The notes: generated by a model not told the origin, from the sequence alone. Shown: positions 34,483-45,153, counted from the first letter of the stretch. The stretch: 64,000 nucleotides of DNA from Tomitella cavernea (GCF_016599145.1 NZ_JAENKO010000001.1:62001-126000), one strand, 5' to 3'. Numbers and translations are program-made.

Positions 34483-36108
34483 TCAGGATCCCGTCACCCA
34501 CGCGGAGTCGAGCAGGAAGATGTTGTCAGCGCTGCGCTTGACGCCGTGCACGTCGTCATTCCATATAGTGAGCACCTTCGCAGGTCCCCAGATGGCGTAG
34601 GGGATGGTCTCGTTGGCCTGTGCCTGAACCTCGTCGATCGCTGCCTTCTTGGCGTTGTCGTCGGTCGCGGTCTGCACGGCTGTGAGCAGCTCATCCATTT
34701 TGCGATCCGAGTAGCCTGACGCATTGTTGTTGGCGTCGCTGCCCAGGCCGGCATACAGACGCAGGTACGGGGCATCGTCCATGAACTGCAATGCACTGCG
34801 TGCCATATCGAAGTCGTGATCGACGAACATCTTTCGGACCAGGTCGTTGACGCTGTTCGCATAGTCGATCTGCACATTGAAGCCGATGGCGTTCAGCTGC
34901 GCCTGCACCGCCAGCGCCGCGGCCCGCGCCGACGGGTCGTTCCCGGACAGGTAGTGCAGGGTGCCGTCGTAGCCGTCGGCCTTCGCCTCATCGAGGAACT
35001 TCTTCGCCTGGGTGGGGTCGAACGGCACGCCTTTCGCGCCGTCATACCAGCGGGAACTCTCCGGGACGATGGCCGAGTCGGCGATGCCGAGCCCGTTTTC
35101 CACGCGCTGATTGAGCACCTCGGGGTCCACGCCGTAAGCGATTGCCCGGCGCACGCGGACGTCGGCACCTGGCCGGCCCTCGTGCTGGTTGATGAAGCCG
35201 AGGCTGCCCAGACCCTGAATGTCCAGGTAACCCGGCAGACCCGCATCGACTGCCTGATTGATCACCTGAGAGTCACGGTTGATGTAGGTCATCGACAGCT
35301 GGCCGCTCTGCAGCGACTCGAGCTGCTGCTGCGCGCCGCTGGTGGGCACGAAGGTGACCGTGTCCAGGTGCGGCTTGCCGGCGAAGTAGTCCTCGCGCGC
35401 ATTGAGCACGATCTTCTCGCTGGGGGCGAACTGGCCGAGGGTGTACGGGCCGGCGCCGATGGGGGTGAAGTCGCCGCCCGCGTCGGAGCCTTGGCCGACG
35501 ATCATGCCCGGCCCCATGGCCAGCAGCACCGGGAACTGCTTCCACGGCCTGTTGAGCGTGATTTTCACGGTATGCGCATCGGGTGTGCCGGTGGAAGTGA
35601 CGATGTCCGACCACACTTGCGCGACGTCACGGCCGGCCTCGACGTACCTGTCGATGCTCCACTTGACGGCCGCCGAGTCCAACGGGGAGTTGTCGCTGAA
35701 CGTGACACCGTCACGCAGCGTCAGGGTGAACTCGGTGTAGTCATCATTGTGCTCGATCTTCTCCGCGAGCTGCGGAATGAAATCTCCGCTGCCCGGATCG
35801 GTGCGCACCAGCGTGTCGTAGATTGCGGCCATCTCGGTACCGCCATTGGACCCGGCCGCCAGCGTCTTCGTGGGGTCGAGCGAGCTGGGGAACGAGTACG
35901 AACCGAATGTCAGCGTGCCGCCGTCGACAGGGTCGCCGGAATCGGCTGCGCCGGCACCGACGAAGCCGATGGTGGTCGCCCCGTCGGAGGTGGCGCCCCC
36001 GGAAGGAGAGCCGCTGTCGCCGTTCGAGGCGCATCCCGCCGCCAGCAGGGCCGCGGCCGCGCCGACCGCCGCGAGCCGTACGCCCGAACGTATCCATGGT
36101 CTTTTCAC
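34483..36108 (-). CDS. Peptide/solute-binding lipoprotein (SBP family 5), orphan
   Basis: This 541-residue protein has a signal peptide with lipobox (AAALLAAGCASNGDSG) and an SBP_bac_5 domain with FTLTLRDGVTFSDNSPLDSAA and GADVRVRRAIAYGVDPEVL. It is a paralogue of the convergent gene at 32719 (both share GGTLTxGxxxxxxxLxPxK, EAKADGYDGTL and AALAVQAxLxxxGF). The GTG at 36108 has AGGA five bases upstream; a GTG at 36120 is the alternative. No transporter genes accompany it. A palindrome lies 45 bases upstream and may control it. Confidence 0.87.
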   Translation of the reverse strand: MKRPWIRSGVRLAAVGAAAALLAAGCASNGDSGSPSGGATSDGATTIGFVGAGAADSGDPVDGGTLTFGSYSFPSSLDPTKTLAAGSNGGTEMAAIYDTLVRTDPGSGDFIPQLAEKIEHNDDYTEFTLTLRDGVTFSDNSPLDSAAVKWSIDRYVEAGRDVAQVWSDIVTSTGTPDAHTVKITLNRPWKQFPVLLAMGPGMIVGQGSDAGGDFTPIGAGPYTLGQFAPSEKIVLNAREDYFAGKPHLDTVTFVPTSGAQQQLESLQSGQLSMTYINRDSQVINQAVDAGLPGYLDIQGLGSLGFINQHEGRPGADVRVRRAIAYGVDPEVLNQRVENGLGIADSAIVPESSRWYDGAKGVPFDPTQAKKFLDEAKADGYDGTLHYLSGNDPSARAAALAVQAQLNAIGFNVQIDYANSVNDLVRKMFVDHDFDMARSALQFMDDAPYLRLYAGLGSDANNNASGYSDRKMDELLTAVQTATDDNAKKAAIDEVQAQANETIPYAIWGPAKVLTIWNDDVHGVKRSADNIFLLDSAWVTGS

Positions 36109-36152
36109 TGCAGTCCTCACCGTTGCATTGCCGCCGGGGTCCGATCCCGGCG

Positions 36153-36171
36153 ACGGTTCGGAACGAACCGT
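36153..36171. promoter_or_regulatory. Palindromic operator candidate upstream of the second SBP gene
   Basis: Perfect 8-base arms ACGGTTCG and CGAACCGT surround GAA, 45 bases before the GTG start. A second, AT-rich palindrome TCAAT-A-ATTGA follows at 36204-36214. Confidence 0.45.
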
Positions 36172-36243
36172 AGTAGGACGGGCACCTCAATGTGTCTCTG
36201 ATCTCAATAATTGAAATGCACCGCCCGCGTCACATGACCGGAA

Positions 36244-37056
36244 TCAAGCCCTGCGCAGGACCGCCTCGGCGTGGCGGAGCACCGGCGAGTCGACCATGGC
36301 GCCCTCGAAGGCGAACACCCCGCGCTGACCCTCCGCCGCCGCCAGGACACGGCGCGACCAGTCGATCTCGGCATCGGAAGGCCGGTACGCCGCACGCACC
36401 TCCGCGACCTGCGCGGGATGGATGCACGCCGAGGCGTCGAAGCCCGTCGAGACCGCGTCGAGCGCCTCCGCCCGCTGCCCGTCCAGATCCGCGATGTCCA
36501 GATGGACGGCGTCCAGCGCGAGCTTGCCGAATGCCTTCGCAGCGAGCAGCACCGTGCTGCGCACCTGCTGCGCCACCGGGCGGTATGCGCCGTCGGCTGT
36601 CCTGCTGGAACTGCCGCCGAGACCGGCCACGAGATCCTCCGCGCCCCACATCAGGCCCGCCGTCGCGGGCTGCGCTGCGATCTCCCGTACCGCCACCGCC
36701 CCGCGCGGGGTCTCCACAAGGGCGATCACCCGCCGGGGCGCCAACTCCGCAATCTGCTCCCCCGATTCAGTCTTGGCGAGCATCACGTGCGTGTACTCCG
36801 TCTCCGCAAGCGCCTCGAGGTCCAGCGCCTGCTCCGGCGAATCCGCGGAGTTGACCCGCACGACGGTGCTGGCCGGGTCATGCGGGTGGTCGACCAGCGC
36901 CTGCCTGGCTGCTTCTTTGTCCGCGGGCGCGACCGCGTCCTCCAGGTCGAGGATGATGACGTCGGCCGCGCTCGCCGCCTTGGCGTAGCGCTCCGGACGG
37001 TCTGCGGGGCAGAACAGCCACGCGGGCCCCACTGTCAGTTCGGATGGTGCTGTCAC
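36244..37056 (-). CDS. CitE-like acyl-CoA lyase (HpcH/HpaI family), Rv2498c type
   Basis: This 270-residue TIM-barrel protein has WLFCPADRPERYAKA, VIILDLEDAV (metal Glu/Asp), VVRVNSADS, and a metal-binding GLMWGAEDLVAG. CitE-like proteins cleave CoA esters of hydroxy-acids. In the matching M. tuberculosis operon, Rv2498c is a lyase for citramalyl-CoA and HMG-CoA-type esters in itaconate and leucine breakdown. The GTG at 37056 follows GGAGG by five bases. It is the last gene of the operon, separated from maoC by a 20-bp tandem repeat. Confidence 0.87.
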   Translation of the reverse strand: MTAPSELTVGPAWLFCPADRPERYAKAASAADVIILDLEDAVAPADKEAARQALVDHPHDPASTVVRVNSADSPEQALDLEALAETEYTHVMLAKTESGEQIAELAPRRVIALVETPRGAVAVREIAAQPATAGLMWGAEDLVAGLGGSSSRTADGAYRPVAQQVRSTVLLAAKAFGKLALDAVHLDIADLDGQRAEALDAVSTGFDASACIHPAQVAEVRAAYRPSDAEIDWSRRVLAAAEGQRGVFAFEGAMVDSPVLRHAEAVLRRA

Positions 37057-37118
37057 GTTCGTTCGCCTCCGTGGTCGCGATCGGTGTCGGGTGGCGACGG
37101 CATCAACGTCACCGTTTC

Positions 37119-37240
37119 TGCAATCGCTGTGTCCGTTTCTGCAATCATCGTGGCCGCTTCTGCATCATCGTGGCCGCTTCTGCATCATCGTGGCCGCTTC
37201 TGCATCATCGTGGCCGCTTCTGCATCATCGTGGCCGCTTC
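37119..37240. repeat. 20-bp tandem repeat (VNTR) between maoC and citE
   Basis: Four exact copies of TGCATCATCGTGGCCGCTTC run from 37161 to 37240, preceded by a 21-base copy with one extra A (37140-37160) and a degenerate copy (37119-37139). Divergent remnants flank both sides. The unit is not a multiple of three, and the maoC stop codon lies inside the rightmost copy, so copy number can change without changing the protein. Confidence 0.9.
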
Positions 37241-37755
37241 TGCATCAAGGTGGCACGGACCGCGCGGGCGACGATCACGCCGTCCTGATTGCGTCCCACG
37301 TGCTCCAGCGTCACGATGCCCTCGTCGGGGCGGCTGCGCGACTCGCGTTTGGCCAGCACCACGGTCTCGCCGTAGAGGGTATCGCCGTGGTACATCGGCT
37401 TGGGGAAGGCGATCTCGGAGAAGCCCAGGTTGGCGACGATGGTGCCCTGCGACAGCTGCGCGACGGACAGCCCGACGAGCGTGGAGAGGGTGAGCATCGA
37501 GTTCATCAGCCGCTGCCCGAACTGCTGCCCCTGCGCCCACGCCGCGTCCAGGTGCAGCGACTGCGTGTTCATCGTCAGTGTCGTGAACAGGACGTTGTCG
37601 GCCTCGGTGAGCGTGCGGCCGGGGCTGTGCTTGTACACCACCCCGGTCTCGAACTCCTCGAACCACAGCCCGCGCTGCACCACCTCCCGCAGCGTCTCGG
37701 ACGGTGCCTGCCGCCCGGCGCCCTCCTGCGGCAGGCCGGCACCCGGCGCGTTCAC
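37225..37755 (-). CDS. MaoC-like (R)-specific enoyl-CoA hydratase
   Basis: This 176-residue hotdog protein has FEEFETGVVYKHSPGRTLTEADNVLFTT, the MaoC hydratase motif with its Asp and neighbouring His, and PKPMYHGDTLYGETVVL. In the matching M. tuberculosis operon Rv2499c hydrates itaconyl-CoA. The start GTG overlaps the fadE19 stop (GTGA). The C-terminal TLMQKRPR and the stop codon are read from the 20-bp tandem repeat, so the natural C-terminus may have been replaced when the repeat expanded. Confidence 0.85.
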   Translation of the reverse strand: MNAPGAGLPQEGAGRQAPSETLREVVQRGLWFEEFETGVVYKHSPGRTLTEADNVLFTTLTMNTQSLHLDAAWAQGQQFGQRLMNSMLTLSTLVGLSVAQLSQGTIVANLGFSEIAFPKPMYHGDTLYGETVVLAKRESRSRPDEGIVTLEHVGRNQDGVIVARAVRATLMQKRPR

Positions 37756-38915
37756 CGGAACCCCAATTCACGTGCGATGAGCATCAGCTGAACCTCGGTG
37801 GTGCCCTCGCCGATCTCGAGGATCTTGCTGTCGCGGTAGTGGCGGGCCACCGGGTATTCGTTCATGAAGCCGTAGCCGCCGTGGATCTGCGTGGCATCGC
37901 GCGCATTGTCCATCGCCGCCTCCGAGGACACCATCTTGGCTATCGCCGCCTCCTTCTTGAACTGCTTGCCGGCCAGCATCTTCGCTGCCGCGTCGTAGTA
38001 GGCGAGCCGGGCTGTGTGCGCGCGCGCCTCCATGCGGGCGATCTTGAAGCTCACGGCCTGGTATTCGCCGATCGGCCTGCCGAACGACTGCCGTTCACAC
38101 GCGTACTTGACCGACTCGTCCACGCACCCTTGGGCCGCGCCGGTGGAGAGGGCCGCGATGGCCACTCGTCCCTCGTCGAGGATGGACAGGAAGTTCGCGT
38201 ACCCGCGGCCGCGCTCGCCGAGCAGGTTCCCGGCGGGCACCCGGGCGTCTGTGAACGACAGCGGGTGCGTGTCCGAGGCGTTCCACCCGACCTTGTCGTA
38301 GGCGGGTTCGGCGACGAATCCCGGCGTGCCGGCCGGGACGATGATCGTGGATATCTCCTTGCGCCCGTCGGACCGGGCACCCGTGACGGCGGTGACGGTG
38401 ACGAGCGAGGTGATGTCCGTGCCCGAGTTCGTGATGAACTGCTTGGCGCCGTTGATCACCCATTCGTCGCCGTCGGCCCGGGCGGTGGTCTTCGTTGCCC
38501 CCGCATCGGATCCCGCGCCCGGCTCGGTGAGCCCGAACCCGGCGAGGCGCTGTCCAGCGGCGAGGTCCGGCAGCCACGTCCGCTTCTGCTCCTCGGTGCC
38601 GAACTTGTAGATCGGCATCAATCCGAGGCCTACGCCGGCCTCCAGGGTGATGGCCACGGACTGGTCGACCCGCCCCAGCTGTTCAAGCGCCAGGGCGAGG
38701 GCGAAGTAGTCGCCGCCCATGCCGCCGTACTCCTCGGGCACCGGCAGGCCGAACAGCCCCATCTCCCCCATCTGCTCGATCACCGCGTAGGGGAAGGCGT
38801 GTTCGCGGTCGTGGTGCGCCGACACCGGCGCCACCACGGTGTCGGCGAAGTCCGCCACCGTCTCGCTGAGCGTCCGGTAGTCCTCCGGCAGTTCCGCCGC
38901 CATGCTCGTCGTCAC
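37752..38915 (-). CDS. fadE19: Acyl-CoA dehydrogenase, FadE19-like (isovaleryl/branched acyl)
   Basis: This 387-residue FAD enzyme has [52 protein letters not shown] and [19 protein letters not shown] with the end [18 protein letters not shown]. Operon position and sequence match FadE19 of mycobacteria, expected to oxidise isovaleryl-CoA in leucine breakdown. Start ATG overlaps the accA1 stop (ATGA) and its own stop overlaps the maoC start, so the operon is tightly coupled. Confidence 0.9.
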   Translation of the reverse strand: MTTSMAAELPEDYRTLSETVADFADTVVAPVSAHHDREHAFPYAVIEQMGEMGLFGLPVPEEYGGMGGDYFALALALEQLGRVDQSVAITLEAGVGLGLMPIYKFGTEEQKRTWLPDLAAGQRLAGFGLTEPGAGSDAGATKTTARADGDEWVINGAKQFITNSGTDITSLVTVTAVTGARSDGRKEISTIIVPAGTPGFVAEPAYDKVGWNASDTHPLSFTDARVPAGNLLGERGRGYANFLSILDEGRVAIAALSTGAAQGCVDESVKYACERQSFGRPIGEYQAVSFKIARMEARAHTARLAYYDAAAKMLAGKQFKKEAAIAKMVSSEAAMDNARDATQIHGGYGFMNEYPVARHYRDSKILEIGEGTTEVQLMLIARELGFR

Positions 38916-41011
38916 GATGCCTCCTGTGCGATCGTCTCCGCTGTATCGTCCTGTTCCGCAGGGGCCTCGCCGGCTCCGTCCGCACCCGTACCGTCCGCAC
39001 CGGCGTCGGGCACCAGCCGGGCCAGCACCTGTTCGAGGCCGACCTGCTCCCCCACCGCCACCAGGTTCTCGACGGTCCCCGCCACCGGCGCTGTGAGCGT
39101 GTGCTCCATCTTCATCGCCTCCACGACGACCACGGGGTCTCCCTCCGCCACGGTGGATCCGGTGGCGGCGACGACGGCGATCACGCTTCCGGGCATGGGG
39201 CTGAGGACCTCGGCCTGCTGCGGACCGCGGGAGCGTGCGATCCTGCGCACCTCCTCCTCGCCGAGCCGCCAGGTGCCGCGGTCGTCACTCACCCAGACGT
39301 CGCTCCCGGACTCCGAGACCCGGTAGGACCTGTGCACGCCGTCGATGACGGCGCCCAGGCTGCCGCCCGGCTCCGGCGCGTAATCTCGCACCGACGCGTC
39401 GACGGGCGGCTGCTCGCCCACGTGTACCCGCGCCGCGGCGGGAGCACCCCACATCGAGACGGTCTCCGCGCGCAGCGGGCTGCGCATGCGCGTGCGCACC
39501 GGCGCCGTGCCGCCCACCCGCCAGCCGACCTCCGTCTCCCAGGGGGATCTCCCTCCCACGATCAGGCGTTGCTGGCGTACCAGCGCGGCCGCGACCATCG
39601 TGTCGTCCGGCGCCGGGGCGGGCTCGAACTGCTCGGCGCGCGCGTCGAGCAGCAGGGTGTCCAGGTCGCCCGCCGCCACGCGCTCGTCGGCCAGCAGATA
39701 CCGCAGGAACTCGACGTTCGTCTGCACGCCGTGCACCGCGGTGTGCGCCAGCGCGCGGTCGAGCCTGGACATCGCCTCCGCCCGGTCGGCGCCGCAAGCG
39801 ATGACCTTCGCGAGCATCGGATCGTAGTCGCTGCCCACCGTCGTGCCGTCGCGCAGCGCCGAGTCGACGCGCACCCCGTCCCCCCGCGGCTCCAGCGCCG
39901 CGAGCACCGTGCCGCCGGTGGGAAGGAATCCGCGCGCCGGGTCCTCGGCGTACACGCGCGCCTCCACCGCGTGTCCGGTCATGACGACGTCGTCCTGGTG
40001 GAAGTCGATCCTCTCCCCCGCCGCCACCCGCAACTGCCACTCGACCAGGTCGACGCCGGTGACCATCTCGGTGACCGGATGCTCCACCTGCAGTCGCGTG
40101 TTCATCTCCATGAAGAAGAACTCGTCCGGGTGGTCCGCGGAGACGATGAACTCCACCGTCCCCACGCCGAGGTAGTCGACGCTGCGCGCCGTGTCGCACG
40201 CGGCGGCACCGATGCGCGCGCGGGTTTCCTCGTCCAGCAGCGGGGATGGCGCCTCTTCGATGACCTTCTGGTGCCGGCGCTGCAGGCTGCACTCGCGTTC
40301 GCCCAGGTGCACGACGCCGCCGTGGCGGTCGGCGAGCACTTGGACCTCGATGTGGCGGGGCCGCAACACGTACCGTTCCAGAAAGAGGGTGTCGTCACCG
40401 AACGCCGATGCCGCCTCGCGCCGCGCGGTCGCCAGCGCCTCCGGCAGCGCCGACGGCTCGTGCACCAGATGCATGCCCTTGCCGCCGCCGCCGGCCGACG
40501 GCTTGATGAGCACCGGGAAGCCGATATCCCCGGACGCGGCGACCAGTTGCTCGTCGGTGAGACCGGGTTCGGCGATGCCGGGCACCACCGGCACGTCGAA
40601 CGCGGTGACCGCCTTTTTCGCGGTGATCTTGTCGCCCATCACCTCGATCGCCCGCGCCGAGGGCCCCAAAAAAGCGATACCCGCCTCGTCGCAGGCGGCG
40701 GAGAACTCGGCGTTCTCCGACAGGAAGCCGTACCCGGGGTGCACCGCCTGTGCGCCGGTGCGCAGCGCCGCGTCGATGACCCTGTCGATGCGCAGGTAGC
40801 TCTCCCGCGCCGCAGCGGGCCCCAGGCGGACCGCCACGTCCGCCTCCGCGACGTGCCGTGCGTCGGCGTCCGCGTCGCTGTACACCGCGACCGACCGGAT
40901 GCCCAGCCGGCGCAGCGTGCGCATCACGCGTACCGCGATCTCGCCGCGGTTGGCCACCAGAACCGTGTCGAACCCCTGCTTGCGCTCGGATTTCTGCATC
41001 TGTTGACTCAC
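38912..41011 (-). CDS. accA1: Acyl-CoA carboxylase biotin-carboxylase/BCCP subunit (methylcrotonyl-CoA carboxylase alpha)
   Basis: This 699-residue protein has an N-terminal biotin carboxylase ([21 protein letters not shown]-grasp [30 protein letters not shown]), a central linker domain, and a C-terminal biotinyl domain with [15 protein letters not shown] (biotin on the Lys). With AccD1 it carboxylates 3-methylcrotonyl-CoA. The GTG at 41011 overlaps the accD1 TGA as GTGA; an in-frame ATG four codons later is less well supported. The C-terminal 30 residues (from [12 protein letters not shown]) are an acidic tail. Confidence 0.93.
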   Translation of the reverse strand: MSQQMQKSERKQGFDTVLVANRGEIAVRVMRTLRRLGIRSVAVYSDADADARHVAEADVAVRLGPAAARESYLRIDRVIDAALRTGAQAVHPGYGFLSENAEFSAACDEAGIAFLGPSARAIEVMGDKITAKKAVTAFDVPVVPGIAEPGLTDEQLVAASGDIGFPVLIKPSAGGGGKGMHLVHEPSALPEALATARREAASAFGDDTLFLERYVLRPRHIEVQVLADRHGGVVHLGERECSLQRRHQKVIEEAPSPLLDEETRARIGAAACDTARSVDYLGVGTVEFIVSADHPDEFFFMEMNTRLQVEHPVTEMVTGVDLVEWQLRVAAGERIDFHQDDVVMTGHAVEARVYAEDPARGFLPTGGTVLAALEPRGDGVRVDSALRDGTTVGSDYDPMLAKVIACGADRAEAMSRLDRALAHTAVHGVQTNVEFLRYLLADERVAAGDLDTLLLDARAEQFEPAPAPDDTMVAAALVRQQRLIVGGRSPWETEVGWRVGGTAPVRTRMRSPLRAETVSMWGAPAAARVHVGEQPPVDASVRDYAPEPGGSLGAVIDGVHRSYRVSESGSDVWVSDDRGTWRLGEEEVRRIARSRGPQQAEVLSPMPGSVIAVVAATGSTVAEGDPVVVVEAMKMEHTLTAPVAGTVENLVAVGEQVGLEQVLARLVPDAGADGTGADGAGEAPAEQDDTAETIAQEAS

Positions 41012-42630
41012 ATCCTGAAGACGCCGTAGGAGACCGGCTCGAGCGGGGCGTTCGCCGCAGCGGCCAGCGCCAGGCCCACGACGGTGCGTGTGTCGGCGGG
41101 GTCGATGACGCCGTCGTCCCACAGCCGCGCCGTCGAATAATAGGGACTGCCTTGCCGTTCGTATTGCTCGCGCAGCGGGGCTTTGAACCGCTCGGCGTCC
41201 TCGTCGGACCAGCTTTCGCCCTGGGCGTCGAGGCGGTCGCCGTGCACCGTGGCCAACACCGAGGCGGCCTGTTCACCGCCCATCACGGAAATCCGCGCGT
41301 TGGGCCACATCCACAGGAACCGCGGCGAATACGCGCGCCCGCACATCGAGTAGTTGCCGGCTCCGTAGCTTCCGCCGATGACGACGGTGAGCTTGGGCAC
41401 CCGAGCGCACGCGACGGCGGTGACCATCTTCGCGCCGTGCTTGGCGATGCCGCCCGCCTCGTAGTCCCGCCCCACCATGAACCCGGAGATGTTCTGCAGG
41501 AACAGCAGCGGGATCCGGCGCTTGTCGCACAGTTCGATGAAGTGTGCTCCCTTCATGGCGGACTCGGAGAAGAGCACGCCCGCGTTGGCGACGATGCCGA
41601 CGGGGTGCCCGTGCACCCGCGCGAACCCGGTGACGAGCGTCTTGCCGTACTCCGCCTTGAACTCCTGGAATCCGCTCCCCGCGTCCCCGGGTCCGGGCCC
41701 GGCTGCGCCGTCGACGATCCGGCTGATGACGTCGCGCACGTCGTACGGGATGCGCGAGTCCGGCGGAACCACGTCGTAGACGGTCTCCGGGTCGTGGAGC
41801 GGCGGCACGGATTCGGCCACCTCCCACGGGGGATCCGCGCGCGGGCCGAAAGTGCCGGCGATGCGCCGGACCGTTCCGAGCGCGTCCTCGTCGTCGTCGG
41901 CGAGGTGGTCGGTGACCCCGGAGACCTTCGAGTGCAGTTCCCCGCCGCCGAGTTCCTCCGCGGTCACCACCTCGCCGGTCGCCGCCTTCACCAACGGCGG
42001 GCCGCCCAGGAAGATCGTGCCCTGTTCGCGGACGATGACGGCCTCGTCGCTCATCGCCGGCACATAGGCTCCGCCCGCCGTGCACGAGCCCATGACGGCC
42101 GCGACCTGCGGGATGCCCCGCGCGCTCATCGTCGCCTGGTTGTAGAAGATGCGGCCGAAGTGGTCGCGGTCCGGGAACACCTCGTCCTGCCGGGGCAGGA
42201 ACGCGCCGCCCGAGTCGACGAGGTAGATGCACGGCAGGTTGTTCTGCAGCGCCACCTCCTGCGCCCGCAAGTGCTTCTTCACCGTCATCGGATAGTAGGT
42301 GCCGCCCTTGACGGTGGCGTCGTTCGCGACCACCACGCACTCGCGGCCGGCCACCCGGCCGACGCCGGCGATGACGCCCGCGCCCGGGCACTCGTCGTCG
42401 TACATGCCGCCGGCTGCCAGCGGGGCGATCTCGAGGAACGGCGAACCGGCGTCCAGGAGGCGCTCCACCCTGTCGCGCGGGAGCAGCTTCCCGCGGTCGA
42501 CATGCCGCTGCCGGGCGCGCTCGCCGCCGCCCAGCGCGGCCGAAGCCAGCCGCTCCCGCAGCTCCGTGACCAGCGCGCGGTGCTGGTCGGCGTACCCGCT
42601 CTCCGCTGCAGTGTCCGTCATCGTCGTCAT
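41008..42630 (-). CDS. accD1: Acyl-CoA carboxylase carboxyltransferase subunit (methylcrotonyl-CoA carboxylase beta)
   Basis: This 540-residue carboxyltransferase has the two crotonase-like halves: [19 protein letters not shown] and [19 protein letters not shown] in the first, and [25 protein letters not shown] with [21 protein letters not shown] in the second. These are the oxyanion and acyl-CoA sites of the MCC type. It is AccD1 by operon match. The ATG overlaps the fadD35 stop (ATGA). It forms the complex with AccA1 in the cytoplasm. Confidence 0.93.
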   Translation of the reverse strand: MTTMTDTAAESGYADQHRALVTELRERLASAALGGGERARQRHVDRGKLLPRDRVERLLDAGSPFLEIAPLAAGGMYDDECPGAGVIAGVGRVAGRECVVVANDATVKGGTYYPMTVKKHLRAQEVALQNNLPCIYLVDSGGAFLPRQDEVFPDRDHFGRIFYNQATMSARGIPQVAAVMGSCTAGGAYVPAMSDEAVIVREQGTIFLGGPPLVKAATGEVVTAEELGGGELHSKVSGVTDHLADDDEDALGTVRRIAGTFGPRADPPWEVAESVPPLHDPETVYDVVPPDSRIPYDVRDVISRIVDGAAGPGPGDAGSGFQEFKAEYGKTLVTGFARVHGHPVGIVANAGVLFSESAMKGAHFIELCDKRRIPLLFLQNISGFMVGRDYEAGGIAKHGAKMVTAVACARVPKLTVVIGGSYGAGNYSMCGRAYSPRFLWMWPNARISVMGGEQAASVLATVHGDRLDAQGESWSDEDAERFKAPLREQYERQGSPYYSTARLWDDGVIDPADTRTVVGLALAAAANAPLEPVSYGVFRM

Positions 42631-44288
42631 TTCTTCCCGATCAGTTCGAGGGACTCTGTACGCATCTGCACCTTGCGGATCTTCCCGGTGACCGTCATCG
42701 GGAACTCGTCGACAATGTGCACGTACCGAGGAATCTTGAAGTGAGCGAGCCTGCCCCGGCAGTACTCCCGCAACCCGTCGGCCGTCAGTGCGTCCGCACC
42801 GTCGCGCAGCTTGATCCACACCATGAGCTCCTCGCCGAACTTCTCATCGGGCACGCCGATCACCTGCGCGTCCACGATGTCGGGGTGGGTGTAAAGGAAC
42901 TCCTCGATCTCACGCGGGTAGATGTTCTCCCCGCCGCGGATCACCATGTCCTTGATCCGTCCGGTGATGCTGAGGTATCCGTCATCGTCCATCACGGCGA
43001 GGTCGCCCGTGTGCATCCAGCCCTCGGCGTCGATGGCCTCGCTGGTCTTGGCCTGGTCCTCCCAGTACCCCCGCATCACGATGTATCCGCGGCTGCAGAA
43101 CTCGCCGGCCTCGCCGCGCGGCAGCGTGGAGCCGTCGGCCGGGTCGACCACCTTGACCTCCACGTGCGGCCCCGCGCGCCCGACGGTGCCCACCCGCTGC
43201 TCGAGCGTGTCCGCAGTGCGGGTCTGCGTGGACACCGGCGAGGTCTCGGTCATCCCGTAGCAGATCGAGACGTCCTTCATGTTCATCCGGTCGATGACCT
43301 TGCGCATGACCTCCGCCGGGCACGTCGATCCGGCCATGATGCCGGTGCGCAGGCTGGACAGGTCGAACGTGTCGAAGTCCGCCAGCCCCAGCTCCGCGAT
43401 GAACATCGTCGGCACGCCGTAAAGGCTGGTGCAGCGCTCATCCTGCACAGCGCGGAGCGTGGCCCGCGGGTCGAAGCCCGGTGCGGGGATCACCATCGCG
43501 GCGCCCCTGCTGGTGGCCGCAAGGTTGCCCATCACCATGCCGAAGCAGTGGTAGAACGGCACCGGGATGCAAATGCGGTCGTGTTCGGTGTAGTCGATCA
43601 GCTCGCCGACCATGAACCCGTTGTTGAGGATGTTGCGGTGGGTCAGCGTGGCACCTTTGGGGCGCCCGGTGGTGCCGGAGGTGTACTGGATGTTGATCGG
43701 GTCGTTCCGGTCCAGCCGCGCGGCCGCCGCGTTCACCGCCGCCTCGTCGGCGGCGTCGAGCGGCCGGTCCGCGAGCTCGGCCCACCGGTCCGACCCGAGG
43801 TAGACGACGTCGGTGAGGACGGGGCAGCGGGGCGCGACCTCGTCGAGCATCGCGCGGTAGTCGGAGTCCTTGAAACTCTCCGCGGCGAAGACCGCAGTGA
43901 TCCCGGATTTCTCGAGCGCGTATTCGAGTTCGAACGCGCGGTAGGCGGGGTTGATGTTCACCAGCACGGCGCCGATCTCCGCGGTGGCGAACTGGACGAT
44001 CACCCACTCCCAGCGGTTGGGCGCCCAGATCCCCACCCTGTCTCCGGTGCGGACGCCGGTGCGCAGCAGCCCTGCGGCCAGCCTGCGGACCGCCGTCCGC
44101 AGTTCGGTGTAGTTCCAGCGCAGGCCGACCGCGCAATCCACCAGGGCCTCACGCTCCGGGTGGCGCACGGTGGTGGCGGCGAGGTTCGCCCCGATCGTCT
44201 GTTCCAGCAGCGGCGGTGCCCCCTCGCCCTGCGCGTACGACGACTGCCCCCGGTCCGCGGAAACCCCGCGGCGATCCGCATCGACCAT
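42627..44288 (-). CDS. fadD35: Acyl-CoA synthetase, FadD35-like
   Basis: This 553-residue AMP-binding enzyme has [70 protein letters not shown] and the C-terminal [13 protein letters not shown] with the catalytic Lys. It matches mycobacterial FadD35 in sequence and position as the first gene of the leucine/itaconate operon. It may activate itaconate or a medium-chain acid. GGGAG six bases before the ATG supports the start. In M. tuberculosis scoA and scoB lie between this gene and accD1; they are absent here. Confidence 0.87.
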   Translation of the reverse strand: MVDADRRGVSADRGQSSYAQGEGAPPLLEQTIGANLAATTVRHPEREALVDCAVGLRWNYTELRTAVRRLAAGLLRTGVRTGDRVGIWAPNRWEWVIVQFATAEIGAVLVNINPAYRAFELEYALEKSGITAVFAAESFKDSDYRAMLDEVAPRCPVLTDVVYLGSDRWAELADRPLDAADEAAVNAAAARLDRNDPINIQYTSGTTGRPKGATLTHRNILNNGFMVGELIDYTEHDRICIPVPFYHCFGMVMGNLAATSRGAAMVIPAPGFDPRATLRAVQDERCTSLYGVPTMFIAELGLADFDTFDLSSLRTGIMAGSTCPAEVMRKVIDRMNMKDVSICYGMTETSPVSTQTRTADTLEQRVGTVGRAGPHVEVKVVDPADGSTLPRGEAGEFCSRGYIVMRGYWEDQAKTSEAIDAEGWMHTGDLAVMDDDGYLSITGRIKDMVIRGGENIYPREIEEFLYTHPDIVDAQVIGVPDEKFGEELMVWIKLRDGADALTADGLREYCRGRLAHFKIPRYVHIVDEFPMTVTGKIRKVQMRTESLELIGKK

Positions 44289-44398
44289 TCTGCTCTCCCG
44301 ATTCCGCTGGCGCTCCGTGCAGGTCACCCGGTTGACAGCGGGCGCCCGGCCCGCGGCGCGCGATCCGGCCCGGCCATGCCCGGACCCGCTCCCACACT

Positions 44399-44411
44399 CG
44401 GTTAACAACCG
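44399..44411. promoter_or_regulatory. Operator candidate CGGTT-AAC-AACCG ahead of the leucine operon
   Basis: A 5-base inverted repeat with a 3-base centre lies 110 bases upstream of the fadD35 ATG in an otherwise GC-rich leader, beside GATAACTGAG. It fits a TetR-type site, probably for the neighbouring TetR regulator. Confidence 0.4.
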
Positions 44412-44517
44412 ATAACTGAGGCTAGCACCGAGGGCGCCGATGTGTCCACCATCACTGGGACGCCCGAGTATTCCGCGGCCGGGCACGGCCGAACGGAGGG
44501 CATGAGAGGAATCCGGA

Positions 44518-45153
44518 TCAGTCGGCGAGCGGCACGCGCAAGGCGGCCAGCGCCATCGCCGACAACAGGCGCACCGCGTGGCCGCCCCCGACTGCGTCGA
44601 CCGACGGCGCGTGCGGCGTGGAGTTCATCAGCCCGAACGCCGCATGCGCGCGGAACCGGGCGTCGCGCACCGACAGCCGCGCATCGAGTTCGCACAGAGT
44701 GCTGGCCCACAGCTCCACATACTCGCGCTGCAGCCGCCGGACACGCCTCTCCGCATCCGGCTCCAGCACGGACAGGCTGCGGTCCTGGATCCGGATGAGG
44801 TCCTCGTCGGCCACCGCGAACCGGGCGTGCGCCGCGACCAGGCGCCGGAGGGCGTCGTCGGGTCCGTCCGCAATCGACACCTGCGCCCTACCGTCCGCCA
44901 GGAGCCGTTCGCTGATGCCCACGAGAAGCTCCACGAGGACGTCCTGCTTGCTCGCGAAGTGCCGGTACACCGCCGGGCCGCTCACGTCCGCCGCGGCACC
45001 CAGGTCGCGCATCGAGACGCCGCCGTAGCCGCGGTCGGCGAACAGGCGTGCTGCGGCGTTGAGCAGGCGCAGGCGCCTGTCGGCCTTCTGCCTGTCGCGC
45101 AACGTCCCGCCTTCCGCCGAGGTGTCCGCGCCATCCGCTTCGACTCCGGTCAT
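44518..45153 (-). CDS. TetR-family regulator of the leucine-degradation operon
   Basis: This 211-residue protein has the TetR HTH ([50 protein letters not shown]) and a helical ligand domain. Position next to the fadD35 operon parallels Rv2506 of M. tuberculosis. It is on the same strand as the operon here, 229 bases upstream of fadD35. Ligands of this group are probably CoA esters of branched-chain acids; this is inference. Confidence 0.85.
   Translation of the reverse strand: MTGVEADGADTSAEGGTLRDRQKADRRLRLLNAAARLFADRGYGGVSMRDLGAAADVSGPAVYRHFASKQDVLVELLVGISERLLADGRAQVSIADGPDDALRRLVAAHARFAVADEDLIRIQDRSLSVLEPDAERRVRRLQREYVELWASTLCELDARLSVRDARFRAHAAFGLMNSTPHAPSVDAVGGGHAVRLLSAMALAALRVPLAD

Noticed and set aside
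37161-37240. Regular short repeats as a CRISPR array
   Set aside because: The 20-bp units are head to tail with no spacers and no cas genes nearby; it is a tandem repeat.
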